Shown: positions 32,481 through 39,956 of the stretch, in pieces
Numbering within the stretch: the stretch's first letter is position 1
Layout: every line of letters begins with the position of its first letter
Source of the DNA: Oscillospiraceae bacterium
Lineage (GTDB): Bacteria > Bacillota > Clostridia > Oscillospirales > Acutalibacteraceae
NCBI GenBank assembly: GCA_015066365.1
Contig: SVON01000016.1
Location: 1 to 39,961 of the forward strand
Length of the DNA: 39,961 nucleotides
Direction: 5' to 3'
Program-made: the position numbers and the translations under genes
Notes under the pieces: generated by a model
Told to the model about the DNA's origin: nothing
Database searches by the model: none
What the model saw: only the letters and a program-made list of their open reading frames with translations

Positions 32481-33118
32481 TGGAGCACCCCCTTGGTGGA
32501 GGGGATGGCATCCGCAAACCGGGGGTCGATGGCCACGGCGTCCCGCAGGGAGCGGGCCACGGATTTATACGCCCCCTCGATGATGTGGTGGGAGTTCTGA
32601 CCCGTAATCAGCCGGATGTGCAGGGTGGCACCGGCGTTGCGCACAAAGCCCCAGAAGAACTCCTGCACCAGCTCGGTGTCAAAAGAACCCACCTGCTTCG
32701 TAGGGGTGGGCAGGTCGAAGCTCAGCCCGTCCTCGATACACACCTTTTCGTCCGGGATGGGTAGCGCGTAGCCCAAAAAATCCCGACCGGACAGGTCTGC
32801 GGCGGACAGCACCAGCGACTCGTCCATGGGCAGCACGCAGCTGCCGTAGCGGACGATGCCCTTTTTGTCTCCCAGCGCCTGGGCAAAGGCGGCGCCTAGG
32901 GCGATGCCGATGTCCTCCACCGTGTGGTGGTCATCCACGTAGGTATCCCCCACGCAGGTAAGGGTCAGGTCAAAGCCGCCGTGCTTGGCAAACAGGGTCA
33001 GCATATGGTCTAAAAATCCGCAACCGGAGTGGATTTGGGACTGGCCCGCACCGTCCAGATCGAGGGTGAGGGAAATATCCGTCTCGGCGGTTTTGCGGTT
33101 GATGGTAGCGATACGCAT
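32477..33118 (-). CDS. hisB: Imidazoleglycerol-phosphate dehydratase
   Basis: A 213-residue manganese enzyme for step 6. HHTVEDIGIALG and the C-terminal GQNSHHIIEGAYKSVARSL carry the repeated histidine metal ligands; SGCGFLDHMLTLFAKHG is also conserved. It is monofunctional: the histidinol-phosphatase domain of the enterobacterial HisB is absent, and no separate phosphatase is in the operon. It starts 4 bases after hisC. Confidence 0.97.
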   Translation of the reverse strand: MRIATINRKTAETDISLTLDLDGAGQSQIHSGCGFLDHMLTLFAKHGGFDLTLTCVGDTYVDDHHTVEDIGIALGAAFAQALGDKKGIVRYGSCVLPMDESLVLSAADLSGRDFLGYALPIPDEKVCIEDGLSFDLPTPTKQVGSFDTELVQEFFWGFVRNAGATLHIRLITGQNSHHIIEGAYKSVARSLRDAVAIDPRFADAIPSTKGVLQ

Positions 33119-33122
33119 AGGA

Positions 33123-34175
33123 TCACGCCTCCAGAATGGTCTTAATGGCGGTCAGCAGAGCGTCCATTTGCGCCCGACTGCCGATGGTAATACGATTATA
33201 CTCTTTTAACCGCTCCGTGTCAAAGTGCCGCACCAAAATGCCGGCCTCTTTCAGTTTGAGATACAGCGCCTTGCCCTCGATTTTGGGGCAGGTGGCAAAC
33301 ACGAAGTTGGCGCAGGAGGGAATTACGTCAAAGCCCATCTCGGTCAGCTTTTCGGTGGTATACGCCCGGTTGTCCATAACGGTTTGGCAGTTTTGGCGGG
33401 TGGTCTCCTCATCCGCCAGTTGGCCCCACCCCGCCGCCAGGGTCATCCGGTTGACGTTGTAGGGGTTGGTGGAATACCGCAGGGTCTCCAGATCCTGAAT
33501 GAGGGAGGGGCAGGCAATGCCAAAACCCAGCCGGGCCCCGGCCATAGAGCGGGATTTGGAGAAGGTACCGGTGACCAGCAGGTTTTGGTACTTGTCGGTA
33601 AGCACCACCGCACTCTCGCCCCCAAAATCCACGTAGGCCTCGTCCACCACCACCACGTTATCCGGGTTGGCGGTCACGATCTCCTCGATCTCCGCCAGGG
33701 TCAGGCACAGACCGGTGGGGGCGTTGGGGTTGGCGATGAAGATGGTGCGCCCAAGCCCCTTATAGTCCTCCACGTTGACAGAGAAATCCTCTCGGAGCGG
33801 GATCACCTTGGCGTCCAGACCGTACAGGTCGGCAAACACGGAGTAAAAGCCGTAGGTGATGTCGGGATAGGCCACCCCGGCGTCGCCGTAGGCCATAAAG
33901 GCAAAGGACAGCACCTCGTCCGAGCCGTTGCCCACCATCACCCGGTCGGGGGTGACGCCGTAGCGCTGTGCCAGCGCCCCCCGCAACTTACCGCAGGTAG
34001 GGTCGGGGTAGAGATGGAGCCGTTCCAATTCCGCCTTGGCGGCGGCAATGGCCTTGTCTGAGGGCGGAAAGGGGCTTTCATTGGTGTTCAGTTTTACATA
34101 GGGTTTATCCACCGGCTGTTCGCCGGGGGTATAGGGGGTCAGCCGATCAAACCGACGGCTCATAAATTGGCTCAT
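33123..34175 (-). CDS. hisC: Histidinol-phosphate aminotransferase
   Basis: A 350-residue PLP-dependent fold-type I aminotransferase for step 7. KLNTNESPFPPS near the N-terminus binds substrate, NPNAPTG and DEAYVDFGG are cofactor segments, and the PLP lysine is in TGTFSKSRSMAGARLGFG. The C-terminal RHFDTERLKEYNRITIGS is typical. It starts 5 bases after the hisD stop codon. Confidence 0.96.
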   Translation of the reverse strand: MSQFMSRRFDRLTPYTPGEQPVDKPYVKLNTNESPFPPSDKAIAAAKAELERLHLYPDPTCGKLRGALAQRYGVTPDRVMVGNGSDEVLSFAFMAYGDAGVAYPDITYGFYSVFADLYGLDAKVIPLREDFSVNVEDYKGLGRTIFIANPNAPTGLCLTLAEIEEIVTANPDNVVVVDEAYVDFGGESAVVLTDKYQNLLVTGTFSKSRSMAGARLGFGIACPSLIQDLETLRYSTNPYNVNRMTLAAGWGQLADEETTRQNCQTVMDNRAYTTEKLTEMGFDVIPSCANFVFATCPKIEGKALYLKLKEAGILVRHFDTERLKEYNRITIGSRAQMDALLTAIKTILEA

Positions 34176-34180
34176 TCAAA

Positions 34181-35455
34181 TCACTTCTCTAATCGAATTA
34201 CCGCGCTCTTGGCGTGGGCGGTGAGGCCCTCTTTTTCAGCGAAGAAGGCTACGTCCTCTGCCACCTGCTCCAGGGCGGCGCGGGTGAAATAGCTGTACTG
34301 GGTCTTTTTCACAAAATCGTCCACCGATAGGGGGCTGGAGAATTTGGCGGTGCCGCCGGTGGGCAGGGTGTGGTTGGGGCCGGCCAGATAGTCGCCCAGC
34401 GCCTCCGGGGTGTGGCGGCCCATAAAGATGGAGCCGGCGTGACGGATGGCGTCCAGATAATCAAAGGGGTTATCCACGCACAATTCCAGGTGCTCCGGAG
34501 CCAGCTCGTTGGCGATATCGATGGCGGTCATCAGGTCGTCGGCCACGATGATCTTGCCATTGCGGTCAATGGACTCCCGGGCAATATCCGCGCGGGATAA
34601 CTGGGGGATCTGCACCTCCAGCTCGGCCTGCACCGCTTCTGCCAGGGCAGCGGAGTCGGTGACCAGCACCGCGCTGGCTAGGCGGTCGTGCTCCGCCTGA
34701 CTGAGCAGGTCGGCGGCCACACAGCGGGGGTCGGATTTTCCGTCTGCCACGATGAGGATCTCACTGGGGCCGGCGATCATATCGATGGATACCACGCCGA
34801 ACACCTGCTTTTTGGCCTCCGCCACAAAGGCGTTGCCGGGGCCCACGATCTTATCCACCTTGGGCACACTCTCGGTACCGTAGGCCAGAGCGGCCACGGC
34901 CTGAGCGCCGCCCAGTTTGAAGATCTTATCCACCCCGGCGATGGCGGCAGCCGCCAGGATCACCGGGTTGATCTTGCCGTCGGCACCGGGGGGCGATACC
35001 ATCACCACCTCCGGCACGCCGGCGATCTTGGCGGGGATGGCGTCCATCAGCACGGTGGAGGGATAGGCGGCGGTGCCGCCGGGCACGTACAGACCCGCCT
35101 TATCCACCGGGATCACCTTTTGCCCCATGACGATGCCGGGGCGGTCGTTGAGGATAAAGGAGTTGCGCACCTGTTTCTCGTGAAAGGCGCGGATGTTGGC
35201 GGCGGCAGTCTTGAGAATGTCAATGAAGCGGGGTTCTACCAGACTCAGCGCCTCTTGGATTTCTTCGGGGCTCACCTGCAGGCTGGTCAGCTTGGCCTTG
35301 TCAAACGTTTCGCAGTATTCGTATAGCGCGGCGTTGCCCCGTGTCCGCACGTTATCGATGATGTCGGTGACGATGCCCGCCACGTCCACGGTGGGTACCA
35401 CCCGGGCGAAGATCTCGTCGTTGGACACCTCGCCGCATTTCAGAATCTTAATCAT
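34181..35455 (-). CDS. hisD: Histidinol dehydrogenase
   Basis: A 424-residue zinc enzyme that oxidises histidinol to histidine in two NAD-dependent steps. The family signature IDMIAGPSEILIVAD is followed by the zinc-binding LLSQAEHD. YVPGGTAAYPSTVLM and GPNHTLPTGGTAKFSSPLSV (catalytic His and zinc ligands) are also present. Its ATG overlaps the end of hisG by four bases. Confidence 0.97.
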   Translation of the reverse strand: MIKILKCGEVSNDEIFARVVPTVDVAGIVTDIIDNVRTRGNAALYEYCETFDKAKLTSLQVSPEEIQEALSLVEPRFIDILKTAAANIRAFHEKQVRNSFILNDRPGIVMGQKVIPVDKAGLYVPGGTAAYPSTVLMDAIPAKIAGVPEVVMVSPPGADGKINPVILAAAAIAGVDKIFKLGGAQAVAALAYGTESVPKVDKIVGPGNAFVAEAKKQVFGVVSIDMIAGPSEILIVADGKSDPRCVAADLLSQAEHDRLASAVLVTDSAALAEAVQAELEVQIPQLSRADIARESIDRNGKIIVADDLMTAIDIANELAPEHLELCVDNPFDYLDAIRHAGSIFMGRHTPEALGDYLAGPNHTLPTGGTAKFSSPLSVDDFVKKTQYSYFTRAALEQVAEDVAFFAEKEGLTAHAKSAVIRLEK

Positions 35456-36087
35456 AGTAATCTCTCCAGACGGTTCATTTCGGTTAGAATTTTCTCAATG
35501 GCCTCGTTTTTGAACTTAAACGAGGCGGTGTTGGCGATCAACCGGGCACTGATGGGCACGATGGTGTCGATGACCTCCAGGTCGTTCTCCTTCAGCGTGG
35601 TGCCGGTCTCCACAATGTCCACGATCACGTCGGATAACCCCAGGATGGGGGCAATCTCGATGGAGCCGTTCAGGTGGATGATGTCGATGTCCCGCCCCTG
35701 CCCGGCATAAAAATCCCGGGCGATGCGGGAGAATTTGGTGGCCACCCGCAGGGTGCGGGAGGTGTCGTCCCGGAATCCCTTGGGCGCGGCCACTGCCATG
35801 CGGCACTTGCCCACGTCCAGGTCAAACAGCTCGTACACCCGGGGCTTGTATTCCAGCAAAATGTCCTTGCCGGCCACGCCGATGTCGGCGGCACCCCGCT
35901 CCACATAGATGGCTACGTCGGAGGGCTTGACCCAGAAATAGCGCACTCCCACCTCTTCGTTTTCAAAGATGAGCTTACGGTTTTGCTCCTCGATGGCGGG
36001 GCAGGGGAACCCCGCCGCCTTAAACATACCGTATACCTTTTCGCCCAAACGGCCTTTCGGCAGGGCGATGTTCAGCATCTGTTTCAT
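35452..36087 (-). CDS. hisG: ATP phosphoribosyltransferase, short form
   Basis: A 211-residue catalytic subunit for the first committed step of histidine synthesis. The length and the lack of the C-terminal ACT-like regulatory domain place it in the HisG-short class, which needs HisZ. The PRPP loop is DVIVDIVETGTTLKEN, and the N-terminus is the usual IALPKGRLGEKVY. It overlaps hisZ by four bases, fitting a HisG4-HisZ4 octamer made in equal amounts. Confidence 0.97.
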   Translation of the reverse strand: MKQMLNIALPKGRLGEKVYGMFKAAGFPCPAIEEQNRKLIFENEEVGVRYFWVKPSDVAIYVERGAADIGVAGKDILLEYKPRVYELFDLDVGKCRMAVAAPKGFRDDTSRTLRVATKFSRIARDFYAGQGRDIDIIHLNGSIEIAPILGLSDVIVDIVETGTTLKENDLEVIDTIVPISARLIANTASFKFKNEAIEKILTEMNRLERLL

Positions 36088-37172
36088 AGGGGTTTCACCT
36101 CCCCGTTCTCAATGCGGTACAGTTGTCGATAGGTCAGCCCTTCGGGGATGGCCTTTTGGATCATCACCGAGCCGTTTGACACTAGGTTGCCGGTAAAGCG
36201 GTCCAGACCCAGGGTGGACAAGTCGGTGTTCTCATCATACAGAAGCAGCGCATCCACGTCATAGTCTGCCGGTTTCTCACGATCCAAATCGTCCAGATAG
36301 TCCAGATACACCGCAAAACCTACGGCACCGCCCCGCAGACCCATGTTTTGCATCAGCAGGTCGTACTGACCGCCGGACAGCACCGGGTCCGGCACGCCGT
36401 CTAGATAGCCTTTGAACACGATACCGTTATAATACTTGCCCGCCGCCACCACGCTGAAGTCGATGCGGAGCATCTCGGCGGTGCGTCTTCCGGCAAAGCC
36501 GTCGGTGAGACGCTTCAGTTGCCGCAGGGGGGCGGTGTCCCCCAACAGCTCAAATAGCTTCGGCAGCACCTTCTCCGGCTTGCCGTAGAGGGCGATCAGC
36601 TTGCCTAGCTTCTCAGCGGTATCGGCGGGGATGCTGTGGGCGGCGCATACCGCCGCCAGCTCATGGGGGTTTTTCTCCCGCAGACAGCGGTAGACGGCGG
36701 TGCGCGCCACCTCGGTGGGGGCGCAGGGGGCGAGCAGGTCCTCCACCACACCGCGGTGGGCGATGTCCAGCACCGCCCGGTCCGAGTCCAGGCTGTAAGC
36801 GGCTAAGGTCAGCACCTCGTACAGGGTGGCGTCGTCAATGTCACCGGTACATTCCAGACCGGCCTGAAGAATCTCCTTAAAGCAACCGGAATTCTCGGAC
36901 ACGCGATACACATTTTCGCAGTAATGCATTTTCTGCACACAGCCGGGCTGATAGTGGCTGTTTTTGATGATGGAGAGGGTCACGTCGGGCTTCAGCGCCA
37001 TCAGCTTGCCGTTGGTGTCGGTAAAGGTGATGACCCCGTCGGAGATGAGAAAATCCTTGTTCCGCACGTACAGGTCGTATTCCTCGAACTTGCTCATTTT
37101 ATAGGGGGTGTAGCCCCAGCCGGACCACCATTGCCCCAGCTCAAAGCCTTTTTGTTGTTTTGTTTTTATCAT
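36084..37172 (-). CDS. hisZ: ATP phosphoribosyltransferase regulatory subunit
   Basis: A 362-residue paralog of histidyl-tRNA synthetase without aminoacylation activity, serving as the regulatory subunit that gives HisG-short histidine feedback. Synthetase-like motif 2 appears as KPDVTLSIIK and HYCENVYRVS, and ISGGQYD-like LSGGQYDLLMQNMG replaces motif 3. It lacks the anticodon-binding domain and is somewhat shorter than full HisRS. The ATG at 37172 follows AGGAGG by 7 bases; the open frame upstream is non-coding. It overlaps the yerC stop by four bases (ATGA). Confidence 0.93.
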   Translation of the reverse strand: MIKTKQQKGFELGQWWSGWGYTPYKMSKFEEYDLYVRNKDFLISDGVITFTDTNGKLMALKPDVTLSIIKNSHYQPGCVQKMHYCENVYRVSENSGCFKEILQAGLECTGDIDDATLYEVLTLAAYSLDSDRAVLDIAHRGVVEDLLAPCAPTEVARTAVYRCLREKNPHELAAVCAAHSIPADTAEKLGKLIALYGKPEKVLPKLFELLGDTAPLRQLKRLTDGFAGRRTAEMLRIDFSVVAAGKYYNGIVFKGYLDGVPDPVLSGGQYDLLMQNMGLRGGAVGFAVYLDYLDDLDREKPADYDVDALLLYDENTDLSTLGLDRFTGNLVSNGSVMIQKAIPEGLTYRQLYRIENGEVKPL

Positions 37173-37465
37173 AGCAGACCCTCCTCTTTCATACGGTCGA
37201 TCACCTGGCGATAGCCGCCGGCGCCATAGTTTAAGCACCGGCTGACCCGGCTGATGGTGGCGGTGGAGATGCCCACCTGGTCCGAGATGGCCTGATAGCC
37301 CTCCCCCTGATCCAGCAGGATGGCGGCCTCCAGCCGTTGGGCCATATCCTGCACCTCCTTGATGGTGCAGATGTCCTCCAGGAACTGACGGCATTCCTCT
37401 TCGGTCTTCAGTTGTAGGATGGCGGCAAATAGCCTCTCGATGGATGGGGTGTTGAACGGGGACAT
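37169..37465 (-). CDS. yerC: TrpR-like transcription regulator (YerC/YecD family)
   Basis: A 98-residue DNA-binding protein of the TrpR superfamily. The helices SIERLFAAILQLKTEEECRQ and ICTIKEVQDMAQRLEAAILL are followed by the helix-turn-helix YQAISDQVGISTATISRVSR. It leads the his operon and overlaps hisZ. YerC-type proteins lead or neighbour his genes in other Firmicutes, so it probably senses histidine and represses this promoter; that role is inference. The ATG at 37465 follows AAAGGAG by 8 bases; an earlier in-frame GTG/ATG region lacks a ribosome site and overlaps the promoter. Confidence 0.9.
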   Translation of the reverse strand: MSPFNTPSIERLFAAILQLKTEEECRQFLEDICTIKEVQDMAQRLEAAILLDQGEGYQAISDQVGISTATISRVSRCLNYGAGGYRQVIDRMKEEGLL

Positions 37466-37499
37466 AACCGATGCTCCTTTCGTGCTGTAGTGTTTTACC

Positions 37500-37528
37500 A
37501 TTTTAGCACTTTATCTTAGTAAAGTCAA
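37500..37528 (-). promoter_or_regulatory. Promoter and operator of the his operon
   Basis: On the minus strand TTGACT (37528-37523) and TAAAAT (37505-37500), spacing 17. ACTTTA-TCTTAG-TAAAGT (37508-37525), a perfect 6-bp dyad, fills the spacer. A repressor bound here would block polymerase. Confidence 0.8.
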
Positions 37529-37558
37529 GAGGTTTTTGAGGAGATTTTAGAAAAGATA

Positions 37559-37617
37559 TAAAAAAAGACCGTCACCTTGCCCAAGCGTGCGAAAAGACGC
37601 TTGGACAAGGTGACGGC
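37559..37617 (-). terminator. Terminator of the CLC gene
   Basis: A stem of about 20 bp (CCGTCACCTTG... with CAAGGTGACGG) ending in TTTTTTT on the minus strand. The one imperfect pair is a G-U wobble only in the minus-strand RNA, showing that the minus direction is the functional one. Confidence 0.93.
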
Positions 37618-37627
37618 TCTATTTCGG

Positions 37628-39181
37628 TTAGTTGGTGACGGTGACCGTTTGCTCTCCCACCAGAGCGGTGAGCTCCTGCCATAGGCGGGGTTCGTTATAG
37701 GTGACGTAGCGCACGTGTAGTTTGTCGCCGGCGTGGAGGGTTTTGCCGCCCAGAGCGCGGCTCTTGTCCACCTCCAGCACAAACAGGCCGTTGGGCCAGA
37801 AGATATCCCGAATCTCCTTGCCCTCGGCAAAGGCGCCGGCTTGCACGGTGACGGTGGTTTCTTCGGTCTTGGCCGTTCTTCCTTTGCGTGCCGTTTCCAG
37901 CCGGCGCTCCAGCACCCGGTCGTTGATGGACTCGGCGCCGCACAGCTCGGTGAGGCCATAGGAGAGCGCCACCACCAACAGAATGGGCAGGATGAGCGAA
38001 GCGCCGGACAGCGCCTCCACCGCAAAGGCGACGGCGGTCAACGGCATCTTCATCATACCGGCGATGGTGGCGGTGATGCCCAGCACCAAAATCACCGGGA
38101 TATAGGCGGGGTCTAACCCCAGAGAGCCGGTCACCGACGCCATCACCGCCGATAGGGTAGCACCGATGGCCAGAATGGGCAGGAAGATACCGCCGGTGAG
38201 GCTGGTCACGTTGGCCCCTGCCGTCAGGGCGGTGCGTGCCAACAGCAGGATAAGCAGCAGGGAGAGTGCCGTCTTGCCGTCAAAGAGGGAGAGCATCAGC
38301 TCGTGACCGGTGGAGATGCAGGAATAGGAGAGGGTGCCCACCACCAACGTGAGCAGAAGCACGGTGAAGATCTTGTAGGCATCCGGCACCCGGGCCAGCT
38401 TGCGCTGGGTCAGACAGGCCAGGCTGCGGTAAAAGGAAAGAAACAGCACCGCAAAGCCGCCCATCACCACCCCCACCAATAAGGGGATCCAAACGTCCTT
38501 GGCGGTCAAAGCGGGGAGGTTCATAGCCGGGAATAGGGTGCTGGGCACCCCCAGCACCGGGGCGAGCAGGTCGCTGACCAGACGGGCAACGCCCACCGCC
38601 GCGGTGGCAACGGTGAGCAGCAGAGGGGACACCTTGTGGTGGGCCTCCTCCACCGCAAACAGCACGCCGGACAGAGGGGCGCCGGTGGCGGTGGCAAAAC
38701 CGGCGCAGGCGCCGCCGGTCATTCCGTAACGCCCCCAGGGCTTTCCGCGGCGCCCCAATAGGGTGGTGGCACCCTGCCCCAAGGCGGTGCCTAACTGCAC
38801 CGAGGGGCCCTCGTTGCCCAGGGGAACACCCACCAAAAAGGTGGTGAGGGACAGGGTCAGGATGCCGATGGCGTTGCGCAACCACCGAAAGGGGAGCGCT
38901 CCCCGCAGCACGCCGATGGCGGTGGGGATACCGCCGCCCTGCAGGTTGGTGGTCCTGCGGTAGACCGCCACCAGCAGAAAGGAGAGCCCCAACAGCCCTA
39001 TCGCCGCCGGCAACAGCCACAAGGGCTGTTCCTGCAGGTGGTGATAGCCCTGCTCCGAGAGGTGGATGACCTGCTTGGCCAAAAGTTTATAGAGGGTGAC
39101 CACCCCGCCGGTGATGCCGCCGGCGAGGGCGCCCAACAGCAGGGCCATCCCGAAATGGCGCATTAAGAGGATGCGTTTCAT
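37628..39181 (-). CDS. CLC family anion/proton antiporter with C-terminal TrkA-C (RCK-C) domain
   Basis: A 517-residue membrane transporter. The CLC core (about 10-420) shows altered hallmarks: GGGIP for GSGIP (the chloride-binding serine is glycine), GNEGP for GREGP (gating Glu kept, Arg replaced by Asn) and GGIFLP for GGIFxP. At the place of the pore tyrosine, VEALSGASLILP has none. The kept gating Glu points to an antiporter. The last 80 residues form a TrkA-C/RCK-C domain (AGAFAEGKEIRDIFWPNGLF...AGDKLHVRY), probably cytoplasmic and ligand-binding. The ATG at 39181 follows GAAAGGCGG; codons further upstream overlap the promoter. The ion transported is uncertain: chloride, or fluoride given the motif changes. 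Confidence 0.88.
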   Translation of the reverse strand: MKRILLMRHFGMALLLGALAGGITGGVVTLYKLLAKQVIHLSEQGYHHLQEQPLWLLPAAIGLLGLSFLLVAVYRRTTNLQGGGIPTAIGVLRGALPFRWLRNAIGILTLSLTTFLVGVPLGNEGPSVQLGTALGQGATTLLGRRGKPWGRYGMTGGACAGFATATGAPLSGVLFAVEEAHHKVSPLLLTVATAAVGVARLVSDLLAPVLGVPSTLFPAMNLPALTAKDVWIPLLVGVVMGGFAVLFLSFYRSLACLTQRKLARVPDAYKIFTVLLLTLVVGTLSYSCISTGHELMLSLFDGKTALSLLLILLLARTALTAGANVTSLTGGIFLPILAIGATLSAVMASVTGSLGLDPAYIPVILVLGITATIAGMMKMPLTAVAFAVEALSGASLILPILLVVALSYGLTELCGAESINDRVLERRLETARKGRTAKTEETTVTVQAGAFAEGKEIRDIFWPNGLFVLEVDKSRALGGKTLHAGDKLHVRYVTYNEPRLWQELTALVGEQTVTVTN

Positions 39182-39218
39182 CCGCACCGCCGCCTTTCTT
39201 GTGAAATCGTGTAGGATG

Positions 39219-39247
39219 ATTATAACACAGGGAAAAGACGCGGGCAA
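39219..39247 (-). promoter_or_regulatory. Promoter of the CLC gene
   Basis: On the minus strand TTGCCC (39247-39242) and TATAAT (39224-39219), spacing 17; the leader is only about 30 bases. Confidence 0.75.
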
Positions 39248-39252
39248 GAGGG

Positions 39253-39494
39253 AAAGAAGAAAAAGACACACGATTGAGTGCAAGCCCGGCCGTCATGCTT
39301 CCGTTGGCGGTGCCCGAAATGCGCCTGCTCGCTGTTCGCGTTGCCGCGTTTCGACCGTGGCACCAGCCTTTTTGCTCGCTGTATCCGCCACCGGCGGCGC
39401 TCGCAAACGGCTACCACCGACTTCGCGTAAACGCTCAGCGGTGAAAGCATGACTACTAACTATGAAGTTGCAAGTCGGGACTAAAAGAAAAAGC
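39253..39494 (-). repeat. tRNA-Asn-adjacent repeat module
   Basis: In minus-strand sense this follows the tRNA-Asn terminator. Bases 39301-39398 align with 4514-4612 of the tRNA-Pro module. The far end, AAGAAAAAGACACACG (39257-39272), repeats one arm of the tRNA-Asn terminator (AAAAAGAAAAAGACACACC), so the module is bracketed by terminator sequence. No gene with a ribosome site is present in the 39182-39535 gap. Confidence 0.7.
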
Positions 39495-39536
39495 AAAAAG
39501 AAAAAGACACACCAAAAGGTGTGTCTTTTTCTTTTT
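39495..39536 (-). terminator. Terminator of tRNA-Asn
   Basis: A 19-bp perfect stem AAAAAGAAAAAGACACACC / GGTGTGTCTTTTTCTTTTT, loop AAAA, directly at the tRNA 3' end. Confidence 0.92.
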
Positions 39537-39611
39537 GGCTGCTCCTGTCAGGCTCGAACTGACGACATCATGATTAACAGTCATGCGCTCTACCGACTGA
39601 GCTAAGGAGCA
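39536..39611 (-). tRNA. tRNA-Asn (anticodon GTT)
   Basis: A 76-base minus-strand cloverleaf with CCA; anticodon stem CATGA/TCATG, loop CTGTTAA; acceptor TGCTCCT/AGGAGCA. Confidence 0.95.
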
Positions 39612-39617
39612 ATATGT

Positions 39618-39639
39618 GGCTTTCGCTGTTGCAAAAGCC
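39618..39639 (-). other. Hairpin between 5S rRNA and tRNA-Asn
   Basis: GGCTTT/AAAGCC with a 10-base loop; a likely RNA-processing spacer. Confidence 0.5.
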
Positions 39640-39644
39640 TTGTG

Positions 39645-39762
39645 TGTTGGCGCCTACCTATCTTACCAGGCCGCTTCCAGCCAAGTATTGTCGGCACGAG
39701 TGAGCTTAACTGCTGTGTTCGGGATGGGAACAGGTGTACCCTCACCGTCATCAGCACCAACT
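39645..39762 (-). rRNA. rrf: 5S ribosomal RNA
   Basis: The minus strand carries the invariant CCCATCCCGAACAC, the loop-E/helix-IV region TACTTGGCTGG-like and GGTAAGATAGG. Helix I closes between GTTGGTGCT and GGCGCCAAC; ends are set from that pairing and may be off by one or two bases. Upstream lie tRNA-Glu and tRNA-Lys, not 23S. Confidence 0.93.
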
Positions 39763-39767
39763 GAGTG

Positions 39768-39797
39768 AGTCGGCACCGACCGGAGTCGGTGCCGACT
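39768..39797 (-). other. Hairpin between tRNA-Glu and 5S rRNA
   Basis: A 13-bp perfect stem AGTCGGCACCGAC/GTCGGTGCCGACT, loop CGGA, no T tract; likely an RNase III-type processing site. Confidence 0.6.
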
Positions 39798-39798
39798 G

Positions 39799-39874
39799 TG
39801 GTGACCCGTAGCGGATTCGAACCGCTGTTGCCGGCGTGAGAGGCCGGAGTCTTAGGCCACTTGACCAACGGGCC
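39799..39874 (-). tRNA. tRNA-Glu (anticodon CTC)
   Basis: A 76-base minus-strand cloverleaf with CCA; anticodon stem CCGGC/GCCGG, loop CTCTCAC. A second Glu isoacceptor besides the TTC species at 14193. Confidence 0.94.
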
Positions 39875-39880
39875 ATATAA

Positions 39881-39956
39881 TGGTGCACCTCCAGGGACTC
39901 GAACCCTGGACACCCTGATTAAGAGTCAGGTGCTCTACCAACTGAGCTAGAGGTGC
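39881..39956 (-). tRNA. tRNA-Lys (anticodon CTT)
   Basis: A 76-base minus-strand cloverleaf with CCA; anticodon loop CTCTTAA in stem CTGA/TCAG; acceptor GCACCTC/GAGGTGC. Confidence 0.95.

Noticed and set aside
39182-39260. Fluoride riboswitch upstream of the CLC gene
   Set aside because: The leader between the -10 and the ATG is only about 40 bases, and no GGCGAUGG...pseudoknot pattern is seen.
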